Below, piece by piece: positions 1 through 11,300 of a DNA stretch of 60,000 nt. Origin of the DNA: Adiantum capillus-veneris (taxonomy: Eukaryota; Streptophyta; Polypodiopsida; Polypodiales; Pteridaceae); contig CM043945.1 of assembly GCA_014529385.2 (NCBI GenBank), forward strand, positions 148,975,241 through 149,035,240, read 5' to 3'. Both the position numbers and the translations under genes were made by a program. The first letter of the stretch is position 1, and every line of letters starts with the position of its first letter. The notes under the pieces are model-generated. The model was not told where the DNA came from and did no database searches. It worked only from the letters and a program-made list of their open reading frames with translations.

Positions 1-1196
1 TTCAAATATCGCATAACCCCGTTCACTGCCTCCCACTATTTCTTGCCTGGATTTGACATATATCTGCTAAAAACTCCCACTACAAAAGCAATATCAGGAC
101 GTGTAGCAATCATAGCATACATCAAACTCCAACTACAAATGAATAAGGCACTTGTGCCATTTCAGCCTTTTCCTCTTCAGACTTAGGGCAATCATTTTTA
201 AAAATTTTCACATATGGAGGCAATGGAGTACTCAATGCCTTCCCCTTCTCCATACTGAAACGCTTGAGTACTTTAGCAATGTACTCAAGATGAGACAAAG
301 AGACCAATTTCTTGCATCTATCTCGCTTAATGCGCATGCCAAGGATATGGCTTGCTTCACCCATGTTATTCATTTCAAAGTTTGCATGTAACTCCGACTT
401 CAAGGCTGAAATCTCATCCCTGCATTTCTCGGCAATAAACATATCATCCACATAAAGGACCAAAATCAGCAAACTACCATCTTTAGCTCGCTTAGTGTAG
501 AGGCAATGATCCATATTGCTACATTTGTAGCTTGAGAGAGAATGAACGAGTAGAATTTATGATACCACTCCCTTGATGACTGTTTTAGACCGTAAAGAGT
601 CTTTTCTACCTGACACACCAAGTCTTCATTGCCCTTCTCAACAAAACTTTTGGCTACTGCATATAAAATTCTTCTTGAAGATCACCATGCAATAATGTTG
701 TCTTGACATCCATCTAGTCAAGTTTCGTGTCATCTTTAGCAACCAATGCAAGTACACACGGTAGAGTAGTCATCTTGACAACCAAAGAAAATATATCATC
801 AAAGTTGATACCCTGTTGTTGTTTAAATCCTTTAGCAAAAAGTTGTGCCTTGTACTTGGGTTTATTATCATGAGGTGTAATTTTTTGCTTATACACCCAT
901 TGCATGGTAATTCCTTTTTACCTTTAGGCAACCGAACCAACTTCCAAGTTTGATTCTTATGCAACGAGTCCATTTCTGATTGCATAGCTTTCTCCCACTT
1001 TGCCTTGTCATCCATTGACATGGCTTCCTTATAGCACAAAGGCTCTCCGCAATCTGTCAGCATAATGTAGTCCAATGAGGGATTAAATCTATCAGGAGTC
1101 CTTGAAACTCTTATAAACTTTCTAATAACTGCTTGAGCCGGTTGTCCCTCAGCAACATCTTGTACTACAAGAGGATTCTGTACTTGTTGTCTGACA
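1..1196 (-). pseudogene. copia reverse transcriptase (RVT_2), broken
   Basis: RT blocks appear in three frames. At about 900-1,140 are the linker and start (YKEAMSMDDKAKWEKAMQSE, WKLVRLPKGK). At 714-905 is WVYKQKITPHDN and the AKGF block. At 122-514 is the palm with an intact catalytic YVDDM (about 430-465) and HILGMRI. Between 520 and 710 stops interrupt recognisable words such as MDVKTTLLHGDLQEEFYMQ. From 1 to 121 the next block (SLMYAMIATRPDIAF) continues with one stop and runs off the window. RNase H and the 3' LTR are therefore not seen. Confidence 0.85.
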
Positions 1197-1953
1197 TTAA
1201 GGCACTTCAGCCCTATTGTGGATAATTCCATCTTCTTGGAAGATAACTCTCCTGACCTCCACTGTATGCATAGGCTTCTTATACATCTTTTCTTCATTGA
1301 AGTATACGTCATTGCTGCGAACTATCTTTTTAGCTTCAGGATCCCATAACCAAAATCCCATCTCGCCAGGATTGCCATAGCCAAGAAATATGAATTTCTT
1401 TGACTTAGGAGCCAACTTGCTTGGAAACTCCTTTCGAACATGGAAATATGCTTCACAGCCAAAGACTCTAAGATTCTTGTAAGAAGGTAGCTTCCCAGAC
1501 CAAAGCTCTTTAGGTACCTTCTCATCTAAAGCCTTGTTAGGAGATCTATTAATAAGATGGACAGCAGTTGCTAACGCTTCCGCCCAAAATCCATTAGGCA
1601 ACTCTGCACTAGACAACATGCTATGTAACTTCTCTTGTATGGTACGGTTCATCCTTTTAGCAACACCATGTTGTGGAGGGTTATATGGAGCAGTCAACTC
1701 TCTTTTGATGCCTTTGGAATCACAAAAATTTTGAAAGGCTTTAGTGACATACTCACCACCATTGTTTGACCTTAAGCACTTGACTTTCTTGCCAGATTGA
1801 TTCTCCACTAATGCCGAAATTTGAAAGAACTTCATCCTTCTTCTTGAGAGGATATACCCACACTTTCCTTGAGAAGTCACCAATGAATGTAACAAAGTAC
1901 AGTGAACCTCCCATGGATACGTTAGGCATAGGTCCACACACATCACTATGCAT
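1197..1953 (-). pseudogene. copia integrase core (catalytic residues lost)
   Basis: The integrase core would insert the cDNA copy into the host genome. Two overlapping frames cover it: one holds the first catalytic block (MHSDVCGPM, FIGDFSRKVWVY) at about 1,820-1,953, the other holds the rest from about 1,800 to 1,197. In the second frame the second catalytic Asp is Asn (LRSNNGGEY) and the catalytic Glu is Lys (HGVAKRMNRT). The copia GKLPSY, LRVFGCEAY and FLGYG blocks follow in order. A frameshift near 1,800 plus loss of two of the three DDE residues makes this a clear pseudogene. Confidence 0.88.
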
Positions 1954-2001
1954 TAACTCTAATGGCTCACTTTTCTTAGTGATTCCCCTTTTGTGTGGTG
2001 A

Positions 2002-2484
2002 CTATGTTTGTTTACCATAAAGACAATGCTCACAAACTAAAAAGTCTGAGAAATTGAAGCCAGGAACATAACCAAAATGAGACAAGATTTTCATTCCCTT
2101 TTGAGACATATGTCCTAACCGGCGATGCCACAAAGAAACACTTGGTCGTTCGGTTACACAAATTACATGGTTTTTAACATTGGATACATGTAGCAAAGTC
2201 CCAGACTTTGAACCATGTGCTACCACTAAAGAACCTTTGGTAATCTTCCATGAACTATCACCAAATGTGCAGTAATATCTTGCGTCATTCAATTGTCCTG
2301 TACTAATCAAGCTTTTGGTAAGCTTCGGCACATGTCTCACATTCTTGAGCATTAATAAAGGACCATTCTGAAATTTGAGCTGCACATCACGAACACCAAC
2401 TATGTCACAAGCAAAATCATTGCGAAGATGAACACGACCTTTACGGGCTGCATCATATGTACTGAACCACTCTCTGTGAGTCAC
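2002..2484 (-). pseudogene. copia protease C-terminal part plus GAG-pre-integrase domain
   Basis: This 160-codon open stretch contains the end of the copia aspartic protease region (VRHVPKLTKSLISTGQL is a hallmark block of copia proteases) and then the GAG-pre-integrase domain (SLWHRRLGHMSQKGM, with CEHCLYGKQT). The His and Cys residues of the HHCC zinc finger are visible (H..H..CEHC). The region upstream, about 2,485-2,681, should hold the protease active site, but it is broken up by stops and I could not read a clean DSG motif there. The downstream integrase follows in another frame. Confidence 0.8.
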
Positions 2485-2681
2485 ATGAAACGATGCACCT
2501 GAGTTAATAACCCAATCATGTAGGCATAGTCATCAATGGCAACCAAAAATGATGAATCCATGGCAGTTGTGAGATAAATGTCTCCATCAGAATCTTCAAC
2601 AAAAACATTGTTGATCTCTTCAATCTTTATATTGCCTTCCTTAGTCTTGCCTTCTTCCTGCTTCTTGTATTTACCTTTTTC

Positions 2682-3428
2682 TTATTTCCACTTTCGACGG
2701 TCTTTCTTCATATGACACTTTTTGTGACAATGATAACACTCAATGTCTTTTTGGCCACGTAATTTGCTACGAGATTTTCCTCTCTGATTCTGCTTACCCT
2801 TTTCTTGTGATAGACCATGAACAATGAGAGCATTGCTAGTACCACGAGAAGCATCAAGATTCTTCCTGCTAACCTCTTCAGTCAGCAAATTTCCCTCAAC
2901 ATCAGCACATGTTAAACCATCAGGAAGGTTCTGAGTTACTTGAAAAGTATCCCAACTTTTTGGTAACGTAATTAGCAAGAACATTGCTTTGACCGAATTG
3001 TCAAAATTGACTCCCTGCACAAAAAGCTGACTGAAAATTGTGTTGAACTCATTGAGATGGTTGCACATGAGTGTGCCCTCATCCATCTTCAAATCAACTA
3101 ACTTTTTTAGCCAATACACATGTGATGCTGCACTTTGCTTCTCATACAGGTCACATAACTTCATCCACAGCTCATAGCTAGTCTTTTCCATGTTCACATT
3201 GAAGTACACATTCTTTGACAAAGTCAGCATGGTGGTGGATGTGGCAAGCTGATCCAACTCCTGTCAATCATACTCGTCCATATCATCAGGCTTTATCCCC
3301 TTCATCTTTATCGGCCTGATCTGCTTCTTCTATATTAAGACATTATAAATTTGTTTCTTCCAAAATGGGAAGCTAGTGCCATCTAACTTCTCAAGGTTGA
3401 ACAAAGAGTTCTCCAATGATGAAGCCAT
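2682..3428 (-). pseudogene. copia gag (UBN2-type) with zinc knuckle
   Basis: The gag protein packages element RNA. The start is taken as the ATG at 3,426-3,428 (MASSLENS, then LEKLDGTSFPFW, a typical copia gag opening). The frame is interrupted by TAG at 3,330-3,332 and TGA at 3,264-3,266 but otherwise stays open to 2,682. The middle part (YELWMKLCDLYEKQ, LNEFNTIFSQL) matches the UBN2/gag-polypeptide family. Near the C-terminus the zinc knuckle reads CYHCHKKCHMKKDR, where the last cysteine of CX2CX4HX4C is arginine, so the knuckle is damaged. The reading stops just after it; the continuation is in other frames. Confidence 0.82.
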
Positions 3429-4000
3429 CACTCGACAAGGAGCAAATGTGATAGATCCGCTGCACTAAAGAAGATGATAGAAAACTTGAAAAATTTCGGT
3501 AGAATCTCAAAGAACTATCACTGTCAATGTCTCCAACTCTAGAAGATTGTCTCTGACCAACTGAACACTGTCAAGCACATACGCATAAAGATGACAGCAA
3601 TGCCAACAATGGCGGGTCAGCAGATGCACACCAATACTACACTAACCGCATAAACATACATCCTATGTCGATGCCAAAACTATGGGGATGTCGGGGGCTC
3701 GCTCCAAAACCTTTATCACCGAAGGATCTCCACATTTGAGAATCCCCGAACTCAATAAAACCTTACCACGACCCTGAACAATAGGCTTTGCATATTTCCA
3801 TCACAATACACAAACCGCATAAGATTTTACACCAACCATAGAAACCCTTTTCTATAACCGCTACGGCGGTTTGTCTGATTTGACAGACCCTCAAGATCTT
3901 ACATCAAATATACATGTGTCAGGGATTGCAGAAAGGGTCTGTAACAAAAACCTGTACGCAGAAGAACCGATGAAGGTAGACCACCCTGCTGTCTGAACTG

Positions 4001-4320
4001 ACTATCTCTCAAATCGTGCAAAATTTGCAGAAACTTTCTTCTGCAAAGTTGTAGACCACACGAAAATGGTTGGGACTGAGTGGAATGGACATGAAATAAG
4101 TTGTTTTTATAGGTCAAAGTAGATCTGTAAAAATTTGCAACTTGTACTTTACGACCTACAGGCAGTCTGAGTGACGTATCTCAAAACTGGTAAAGATTTT
4201 GTGAAAACTTTCTTCTGCAAAGTTGAAGAGGACAAAAAATCACTCATCCATGAGGGGAATTGGCTTGAATGAAGACGTTTTGGTAGGCCAAAATAGATCT
4301 TCAAAAACATGTTGTAGTTT
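4001..4320 (-). repeat. imperfect tandem duplication in the copia leader
   Basis: About 150 bp beginning near 4,001 (TATCTCTCAAATCGTGC, then ACTTTCTTCTGCAAAGTTG) recurs from about 4,171 (TATCTCAAAACTGG, then the same ACTTTCTTCTGCAAAGTTG) and both copies end with a related AAATAGATCT/AAGTAGATCT block. Copies are diverged by eye. No coding potential is seen in 3,429-4,376. Confidence 0.6.
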
Positions 4321-4376
4321 TTGCTACTTCTCCGCCTGCCTCCCCGCTAAGCTCCAATGGTGCTCCCAATCCCTGA

Positions 4377-4388
4377 GCTCTGATACCA
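4377..4388 (-). promoter_or_regulatory. primer-binding site (initiator tRNA-Met type)
   Basis: The minus strand reads TGGTATCAGAGC, the common plant copia primer-binding site complementary to the 3' end of initiator tRNA-Met. It sits about 950 bp upstream of the gag ATG, so the element has a long untranslated leader. The bases just 5' of it should be the end of the 5' LTR. Confidence 0.82.
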
Positions 4389-4426
4389 GTTGAAGTGCGC
4401 GTGCAAGAACGTGTGTGTATGTGTGC

Positions 4427-4714
4427 AGAAATGGAGATAATCTTAGGACTTATTTTTATGAGGGAAGCAAAAATGGTGCATGACTGGTCTAAAAACCATG
4501 TCTACTTGCAATTCCAAGACTCTGTCATTCCAATTGATCTTGTGGCTGGTCGGGCACATCCTCCAGGAAAAAAATTTATAATTGATCATAGATTTGACAC
4601 CAGAATTCACTCAACCCCATTGCAATATTGTTACACATGTAAAAAGGACACTGATGTTGGGGAAGATTCCCCTTATATGGATTATTTTTTTTTTTGTTTT
4701 GATGCCATAGGTTG
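4427..4714 (+). pseudogene. Ty3/gypsy protease-domain fragment
   Basis: The frame EIILGLIFMREAKMVHDW and HVYLQFQDSVIPIDL closely parallels the C-terminal half of the protease domain in the Ty3 element at 9,760-21,128 (EIILGRPFMRQLKMVQDW, HIYLRHMETITKVNL). It begins abruptly at the broken 5' end of the copia element and ends in a stop at about 4,712 after a T-rich stretch. No active-site DSG block is present, so this is a fragment. It shows that a relative of that element family was once here. Confidence 0.65.
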
Positions 4715-5835
4715 AGCTGTACCAAAATATCAAGAGGAATCATCCTACAATGAAGGTGTCCACCATTAGATGTGTTGAAGCATTAAAGCCGTAATTTGTC
4801 GAGAAGCTTACAGAGTGGTACACTTGCTGTTGTATACACCATATCCAAATGCTATATTTCAAAGAGGCTCTTAACTTGACGCGTCAAAATAAGTTTGGAC
4901 ACCATGGAAAAGGTCATATTTGCACTTGCTCTATTTGTTGTAGAACTAAGGATGCAAGACAATGTTTAACAAATCAAACAATATACCAACACATACTAGT
5001 TTGTGAAAATCCATATGTGCCCAAAGCCTCCTAATAGAAAATACCATGCCAAGAAGTTCTACTTGGGGGATTTCTCCTGATGTGGGATACGAAAGTTGAC
5101 AATTTGTCCCAATGAGATTGCAATGGGAGGTGATTGTCAAAGTTTTCTCGGAGGTCAGAATTGGACATGTTAATGCAGGGAGGAGTGAAAAGAAGAGAGA
5201 AAGGAATCACTTCTAAAAAGAATGCAAAGTGTTGCCTTTCTTGACCTATTTTTGGCTCACCTCAAAAAATTTATTCGTTTTCCACCGGCAAGCCCAACAG
5301 TATAAGGAATGCTTCCTCGATTTTTTGGCAATGACTTTGTTTCGGTCACTTTCAGAAATTTACTCTTTCAAAATTCAGAACGAGATCCATTCCATGAACT
5401 TGTGGTCAATCCAAGTCACAACATTGGTGCACATTACCTATATGTAAGAAATGTAGCATGTGATGTTGAGAAGACACTGCAATTTTTACATATTAGATGA
5501 TAAGCAACATTATACATTACTTGTGTAGCATTGTTTTATGCTTCATGTAAAGTGGCCAAAGAAACAAGGAATTTGTTTGCATCATCATTGGATGTGATCA
5601 AATAGTGCTGCTTCACAATTCAAAGTGTGAAGACCTTATAACTTTGTGGCCAAATATTGCCATATCACGGGCTTACACCATGCACAAATTTGTTGCATCA
5701 TGGCATGGAAAAGGAGAGTGCATGACAGGGAGGGACTAGTCATCAAGAGAACCCTGGCACATGAGCAATCAAAACCACATGTTTTAGGATGAAAAGAGCA
5801 AAATACAAGCTAAGCAATATGGCCTTATATAGGCT
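4715..5835. other. No gene recognised
   Basis: Short open frames occur on the plus strand (4,849-5,034 and 5,229-5,500). The first has a cysteine cluster (GHICTCSICC) followed by a histidine, faintly like the zinc-binding transposase-associated domain of CACTA elements, but the match is too short to call. I see no LTR, tRNA or splice-framed coding sequence here. Confidence 0.4.
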
Positions 5836-5839
5836 CAGA

Positions 5840-6850
5840 GTGGAAGGTCCCCATTATTGGCCTCAACCCCACCCCCCTTTGCATTGGTTGTTGAAGCACA
5901 TCCTTCCTTGGCTTCCTCAACCCCTTCCTTCTTCTTCATGTCCTCAACCACTTCCCCCTTCTTCACATCCTCTATCACTTCTGCCCTTTTGGCTCTGCCG
6001 CTTCCCCACCATCACTTTTTGCACCCTCCATCCCTTCCCCATTTGCAACCTTCACACCAAATGCATCAACTATGTCCCCCACTTTTCTACCAAACATGTT
6101 AGGGGCCTCGCCAAAGGGGTGGGGGGGTTGTTGCAACCCTCACCCACAAAAGTCCTTCCCTTTATCCATGAATCACCAAACAAGTCATTCAAGACATCCT
6201 TTACCTTCCTAGCACTTTCTTTAGCATTGACAAACGAACAGCTTGTATTAGACTTTGGAGGCTGATCCCATTTTTTTATTTTCTGACCCTTTACCACTGG
6301 TGCTTCCTCATCTACAACTCAACAAGTGACAAAACACATCTCACAAACATAGTGACAATCAGCATAGAGAAAATGCACTAACATACTTACTCTTCACAGT
6401 GTATATTCATAGAGATCCAAGATTTAGCCACCTCAGGAATCAACATGTGACAACTGGGTTTGGCACAAAAAAATTGGTTCTGTAACACACCGTTAAAGCA
6501 AAGGGCGGATGATATTCATGTCGGCATTCAAGCATAAATGTCCCGACAACATGGGCAGTTTTTAGAAGCTTTCCACATGCGACATAGGACCCAAACACAT
6601 GGACCGTCTTATCCAAATCCACAATCTGGGGCCTTGGGAATAACACAAATTTCTTTCCATTCTTCATCTCTTCAATCATTCGCTCCACAAAACTGGTATG
6701 GCCCTAAGCTTCCTTCCATGTTTCCTCCAATATCTTATACTCACGTTGTGAAAAAAATAGACAATCATGCATGCAAACAAGTTATCATCTCAAAAGGCAC
6801 TACCAAATGTTGGGGTTATCCCAACTTGGGTGGAATCTATGTGTGAACAC
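5840..6850 (-). pseudogene. Unrecognised host-like gene fragment with a candidate intron
   Basis: I do not recognise the family. On the minus strand a coding-like block at about 6,440-6,740 reads ILEETWKEA, one stop, then FVERMIEEMKNGKKFVLFPR, YVACGKLLKTAHVVG and ECRHEYHPPFAL. A frameshift near 6,445 leads to LIPEVAKSWISM. Then comes a consensus donor (GTAAGT at 6,385-6,390), a 79-bp candidate intron (6,312-6,390) ending TTGTAG, and a second block (EEAPVVKGQKIKKWDQPP, AKESARKVKDVLNDLFG). Two further frameshifts near 6,100 and 6,000 lead to FGRKVGDIVDAFG and a Lys/Glu-rich tail ending at about 5,840. The intron argues for a cellular gene rather than a retrocopy. At least one stop and three frameshifts make it a pseudogene. 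Confidence 0.45.
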
Positions 6851-6987
6851 ATTGTATACGCCTTTTATAAGACTCTAAAACCTAATGAATTATCTCTCTC
6901 TTTTCTTATGCTAGCTTATCTGTCGTCTACTCTCCCCCCGCTCCATGTCTACTCTATAGTATCGTCCTTTGTAGCTCTTTCCCACCA
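6808..6987 (+). repeat. 5' LTR of the outer element
   Basis: It starts TGTTGGGGTTATC and ends CTCTTTCCCACCA. A shared core, CTATGTGTGAACACATTGTA, and the TTTTATAAG/CTCTAAAACCTAATGA blocks match the 3' copy at 22,935-23,115. The size is typical of miniature (TRIM-like) or very small LTR elements. Confidence 0.82.
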
Positions 6988-6989
6988 GC

Positions 6990-7003
6990 TGGTATCAGAT
7001 TTG
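6990..7003 (+). promoter_or_regulatory. primer-binding site of the outer element
   Basis: TGGTATCAGATTTG lies two bases after the end of the 5' LTR and matches the start of the usual initiator tRNA-Met complement (TGGTATCAGA), diverging after ten bases. Confidence 0.75.
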
Positions 7004-9518
7004 AGGGTATAGTCCTTGACAAGCATTCATGAAGGGTAGAAATGAAGAATCATTGGCATTTTGAAACTCATATTTTCAAGCGATAGAGCAATCTTTTCAG
7101 TTGGTGGAGCAAGTGGTGTAGTAGAATGTTTTGATATGTTTACCCACTTAGTAGGTGGAGCAAGGCTGCATTTCAACCATCATCTTGAGATGCAGGGCCA
7201 TGAAAGTGGCATGGGGACGCATAATCCTCATACAACATCTTGAGAAGCTTTCATGTTAAGCGACCAAAGTGGTGCAAAAAGAAAAGGTTTTAGCTGGGAC
7301 AGCAGGAGGCAACCTACTACAACCAAAAGCAGGAATCCGTGAGGCTTGGCCACAAAAGTGAGATGTAAGGTTTGAGCCGGATAGCAGAAGTGATGATGTC
7401 TTGAGATGCTATCATGTTTGCTGAGTCAATTGCAACGCTTTCTACAACAACATATTGAAATGTTGTCTTGCTTGCAGTAATAGAGGCCCTTGCTAGAGCA
7501 GTATGTTGAGATGCTACAAGGCATTACAAGCTCTTTGAGCCAACAAAACTTGCAAATTGAAATTCTATCACAAACTCTAGTCATCAAAGGCCATTGGTAA
7601 GCTTTTCTTTTCTATCCAAAATGTTTATTTCAGGACTACAATCTCATGAATGTTTTACGAACAAATATGTTATAATATTGCCTCATACTACCAATAACCA
7701 TGTCAACACAAGAGAAAAGAGTGGTTTTCTTGTCCACTTACTTTGGATGGTTGCTCCTTCCCATGGAATGTATGCTAGACATCATGTCTTATTGGAGTTC
7801 TACCAAACACCGAGCAAGATTTCTCAAGCAAAGAAAAAGTCGAGCATATCCTACCAAAAAAAAAGAGAGATCGCACGCGAGGGAACCTTCGCACAAATTG
7901 AGACACTAGGGTAAAAATATGTTATTAGCTGACTAATATGGGTATACCACTAGCATTGATAGGTGATCGCATTGGTTGTAGCAAAGTCAATGTGTCTTTT
8001 GCTAGCTAATGCAACCTTTGTTCTAGGGGGAACAAGACATCCATTTAAGCTCACAAAATCAAAGGTGTTTTGGCACATTATCGTGCATTTCTACAACTAG
8101 CAAGCAAGCCAACTTTTGTTAGTAAAGGACTTTTGCCGACATTCCAAGTCAGCATATAATTAACATAGTGTGGTCAGATTTACCATGACATAAGTAAGAC
8201 CACACAATTTCCACCACAAAGGGCCATAGTGACAAACTAATGTTGGTAATATTGAGGTACATGAGATGCAAGAATGATCATCTCAACAATAATGTGTCCA
8301 CATATGGAATCATAAGGACTTTGATACAAAACCTCAAAATAATGCGCACGAAAGTGAAGAATGATATATAAATAATTATTTATTTATCTATATTGAGAAC
8401 ATGTATTAGACATTTATAGCTATTTTGAGAATCCCTTTGTTTTGTAAACGAGGAAAACAATCCCTAGAAATAGATGCATTAGATTTGATGCCAAGATAGA
8501 TGCTTATACAAGACATGAAATGAGTGCTATTTTGATCATTCTACTAAGCTTGTCGGCTCTAGTTTTTTAAAAAACTTTTGATTTGCAAGAAGATTCTCTC
8601 TCAGGGCAGTCTCTCTTGCACTTCAAAAAAAAAAAGGAAAAGGACACCAGTTAGAATATGCCACCATAGTTGATGTTCAATACATATAATGAAGGATATT
8701 CCCTCGACATGTTCAGTACATAAAATGAAGGATATGTACCCTCACTCTTAGTGTTCCGGGCCGGAATAGGCGAGGCGGAGGCCGAGCCTGTTCCGTGTTC
8801 CGGAACAGTGGGGGTGAGGGAGATTCCCATCCATCATGCCCAATCTTGCATTTGATTGGTTAGAATCTTGTTTGTGTGACACGATTGGCTGGAATTCTCT
8901 CTAGGTGAATTCCATTGGTGGAATTATGTTGACTGCACTGTTCCTGTCCTATTCACTATAAGAACGTTAATGTAATGGACGGTTGAGATTTCTTGATGTG
9001 CTGGAATACACAGGCCCAAGGCATGACGGATAAGGGCCAAAGCACGCAGGGAGACATACACAAATTGAAGAGTACTAGGAGGGAGGGCAAAGGAAATTGC
9101 TGGCTTCCACTTAGTTCGATCATGACAGAACAATGCATAGGAAGGCGCGAGAAGGAGGTGGCCAGCTAGGTAGAGCACATGCAGTTGCAGGCGATGTTGC
9201 AGATATAATAAGTGTAGATGCGATCGTCACAAAAGTAGGTAGTGCAAGAGCTAAGGAAATTGTTGACCACCAAAACACTGAACGAGAAGGCGCGAGGAGG
9301 TTGTGGCCGTCATCCTCACGCTAGGCTTCATGTAGGTCTAGATGTGGTGGTGATGCTCGATGTAGAGGCTGTTGTGCTCAGTACATGCCTTATGGTTCAG
9401 ATGTAGGATCAGGCCACGTAAGCTACCACCATGACCATCATCGCCGCCTTGTTGCTACTTGCCATAGCTTACACTATCTTAATCCCCAAGTGAAAATATA
9501 TATAGATGTTGGGCTTGC

Positions 9519-9524
<6 letters not shown>
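7004..9524 (+). other. Outer element internal region, left part; no intact ORF
   Basis: No recognisable gag or pol is left. A motif close to TTGAGATGCT recurs at about 7,184, 7,241, 7,400 and 7,505, suggesting an old repeat-rich coding or leader region. A 36-bp tandem pair lies at 8,673-8,744 (units start ATGTTCAATACAT and ATGTTCAGTACAT and share AATGAAGGATAT). A perfect 12-bp palindrome, TGTTCCGGAACA, sits at 8,796-8,807 inside a GC-rich patch. Confidence 0.5.
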
Positions 9525-9739
<215 letters not shown>

Positions 9740-9759
9740 CACACTTCCTTCTCAGCAAG

Positions 9760-10721
9760 TGTTGGACGGGAGCGACTCACACACCCATGAAGTGCATGCA
9801 AACACTACCTAGATCAACATAATGTCAATTGAGGACACAGATGACACGATAGGCACACGGAGGAAATCTCTTTAGCTTATCAGGCTGAGACCATCCTACA
9901 CATACAACACTCAGGAAGGCCAACTAAACCACAATCAAGAACCTCACTGCTCTCAACTACACCACCTAGCCACATACACACATACGGAAGGTAACTCACC
10001 TAATCATGCCAGATTCATACGAAACTTAAGGAACGCCATTCCCTCACTAGGATACACCTGTCCCTAAGCTTCTACACTCAAAACCCTCACTCTAAACCCA
10101 TCTGCGGAAAACGCGTAGGATGACATAGCTGAATTTTGAAAGCGCCCGAAACTGAAATTTATGAGTACCTATGCGTAGCTTATGTCGCCACGATTCTATA
10201 GACTACTAGCACGCAGAAAACAGACATCGTTTGATACACTTGCGGCCACAAATAGCTAGTAGATGCATCGGGGTGTGCGCTTCGTCTCGCGTGGAATGCT
10301 TGGCGTTGTCGCATAGCTCTCCTCGAGCCTACAGCAATGGTGCAGTCGTATCTCCAATGTGTTGAGCGAGCCAGGCATAGCGAGAGGATGAAGCTCACGC
10401 TCACTCTAGGCTTTCTCTCTCACACACAGTAGACGGCAGTGCTAAAGTTTGATTATGATTAAAGTCTCTTTTTACAAAAATGACCTAGGTACCTTATATA
10501 CTAAGGCTACCTTAGGTTTAACCAAAAATGGGGTTGAAAGGGTCAAATGGCTATGTATTTACAATCTGGAAGTGCCATTGCACCCCGACTTCTGAAACTA
10601 GAATAACTACTCATTACAAATGACGTTTATAGCCATAATCCGCAGCATTTCATAACTCGCAAAAGATAAGACTTTGGTACGAAACTTGAGTTATGTTGTG
10701 TTGTTGACCCAGCTGTCAGCA
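9760..10721 (-). repeat. 3' LTR of the nested Ty3 element
   Basis: It matches 20,170-21,128 over its whole length with scattered substitutions and small indels (for example an extra TAGGC near 10,405). On the minus strand it starts TGCTGACAGCTGGGTC, directly after a purine tract. Confidence 0.95.
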
Positions 10722-10735
10722 TTCCCCCCTTCCAC
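10722..10735 (-). promoter_or_regulatory. polypurine tract of the nested Ty3 element
   Basis: The minus strand reads GTGGAAGGGGGGAA immediately before the TG of the 3' LTR, the normal position of the plus-strand primer. Confidence 0.85.
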
Positions 10736-10769
10736 GTTCATGTCGTCCCCGACATGACCTGATTGTCGA

Positions 10770-11300
<531 letters not shown>

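Larger units (their letters stand above)
1..4427 (-). mobile_element. Ty1/copia retrotransposon remnant, cut by the left window edge
   Basis: Reading the minus strand from high to low coordinates gives a primer-binding site, a leader of about 950 bp, gag with a zinc knuckle, the GAG-pre-integrase domain, integrase and reverse transcriptase, which is the copia domain order (integrase before RT). The 3' part and 3' LTR lie outside the window. The 5' LTR is almost absent: only about 38 bp separate the primer-binding site from an unrelated Ty3 protease fragment at 4,427, so the element is 5'-truncated there. Every coding block carries stops, frameshifts or lost catalytic residues, so it is dead. 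Confidence in family is high; the 4,427 boundary is inferred from the change in homology. Confidence 0.88.

Noticed and set aside
4849-5034. Cys/His cluster resembling a CACTA transposase-associated domain
   Set aside because: Only about 30 residues fit; no TNP2 transposase core or CACTA termini nearby.
8756-9324. GC-rich patch and short frames as a possible gene start
   Set aside because: No long frame, no splice-framed continuation and no motif; it lies inside the outer LTR element.
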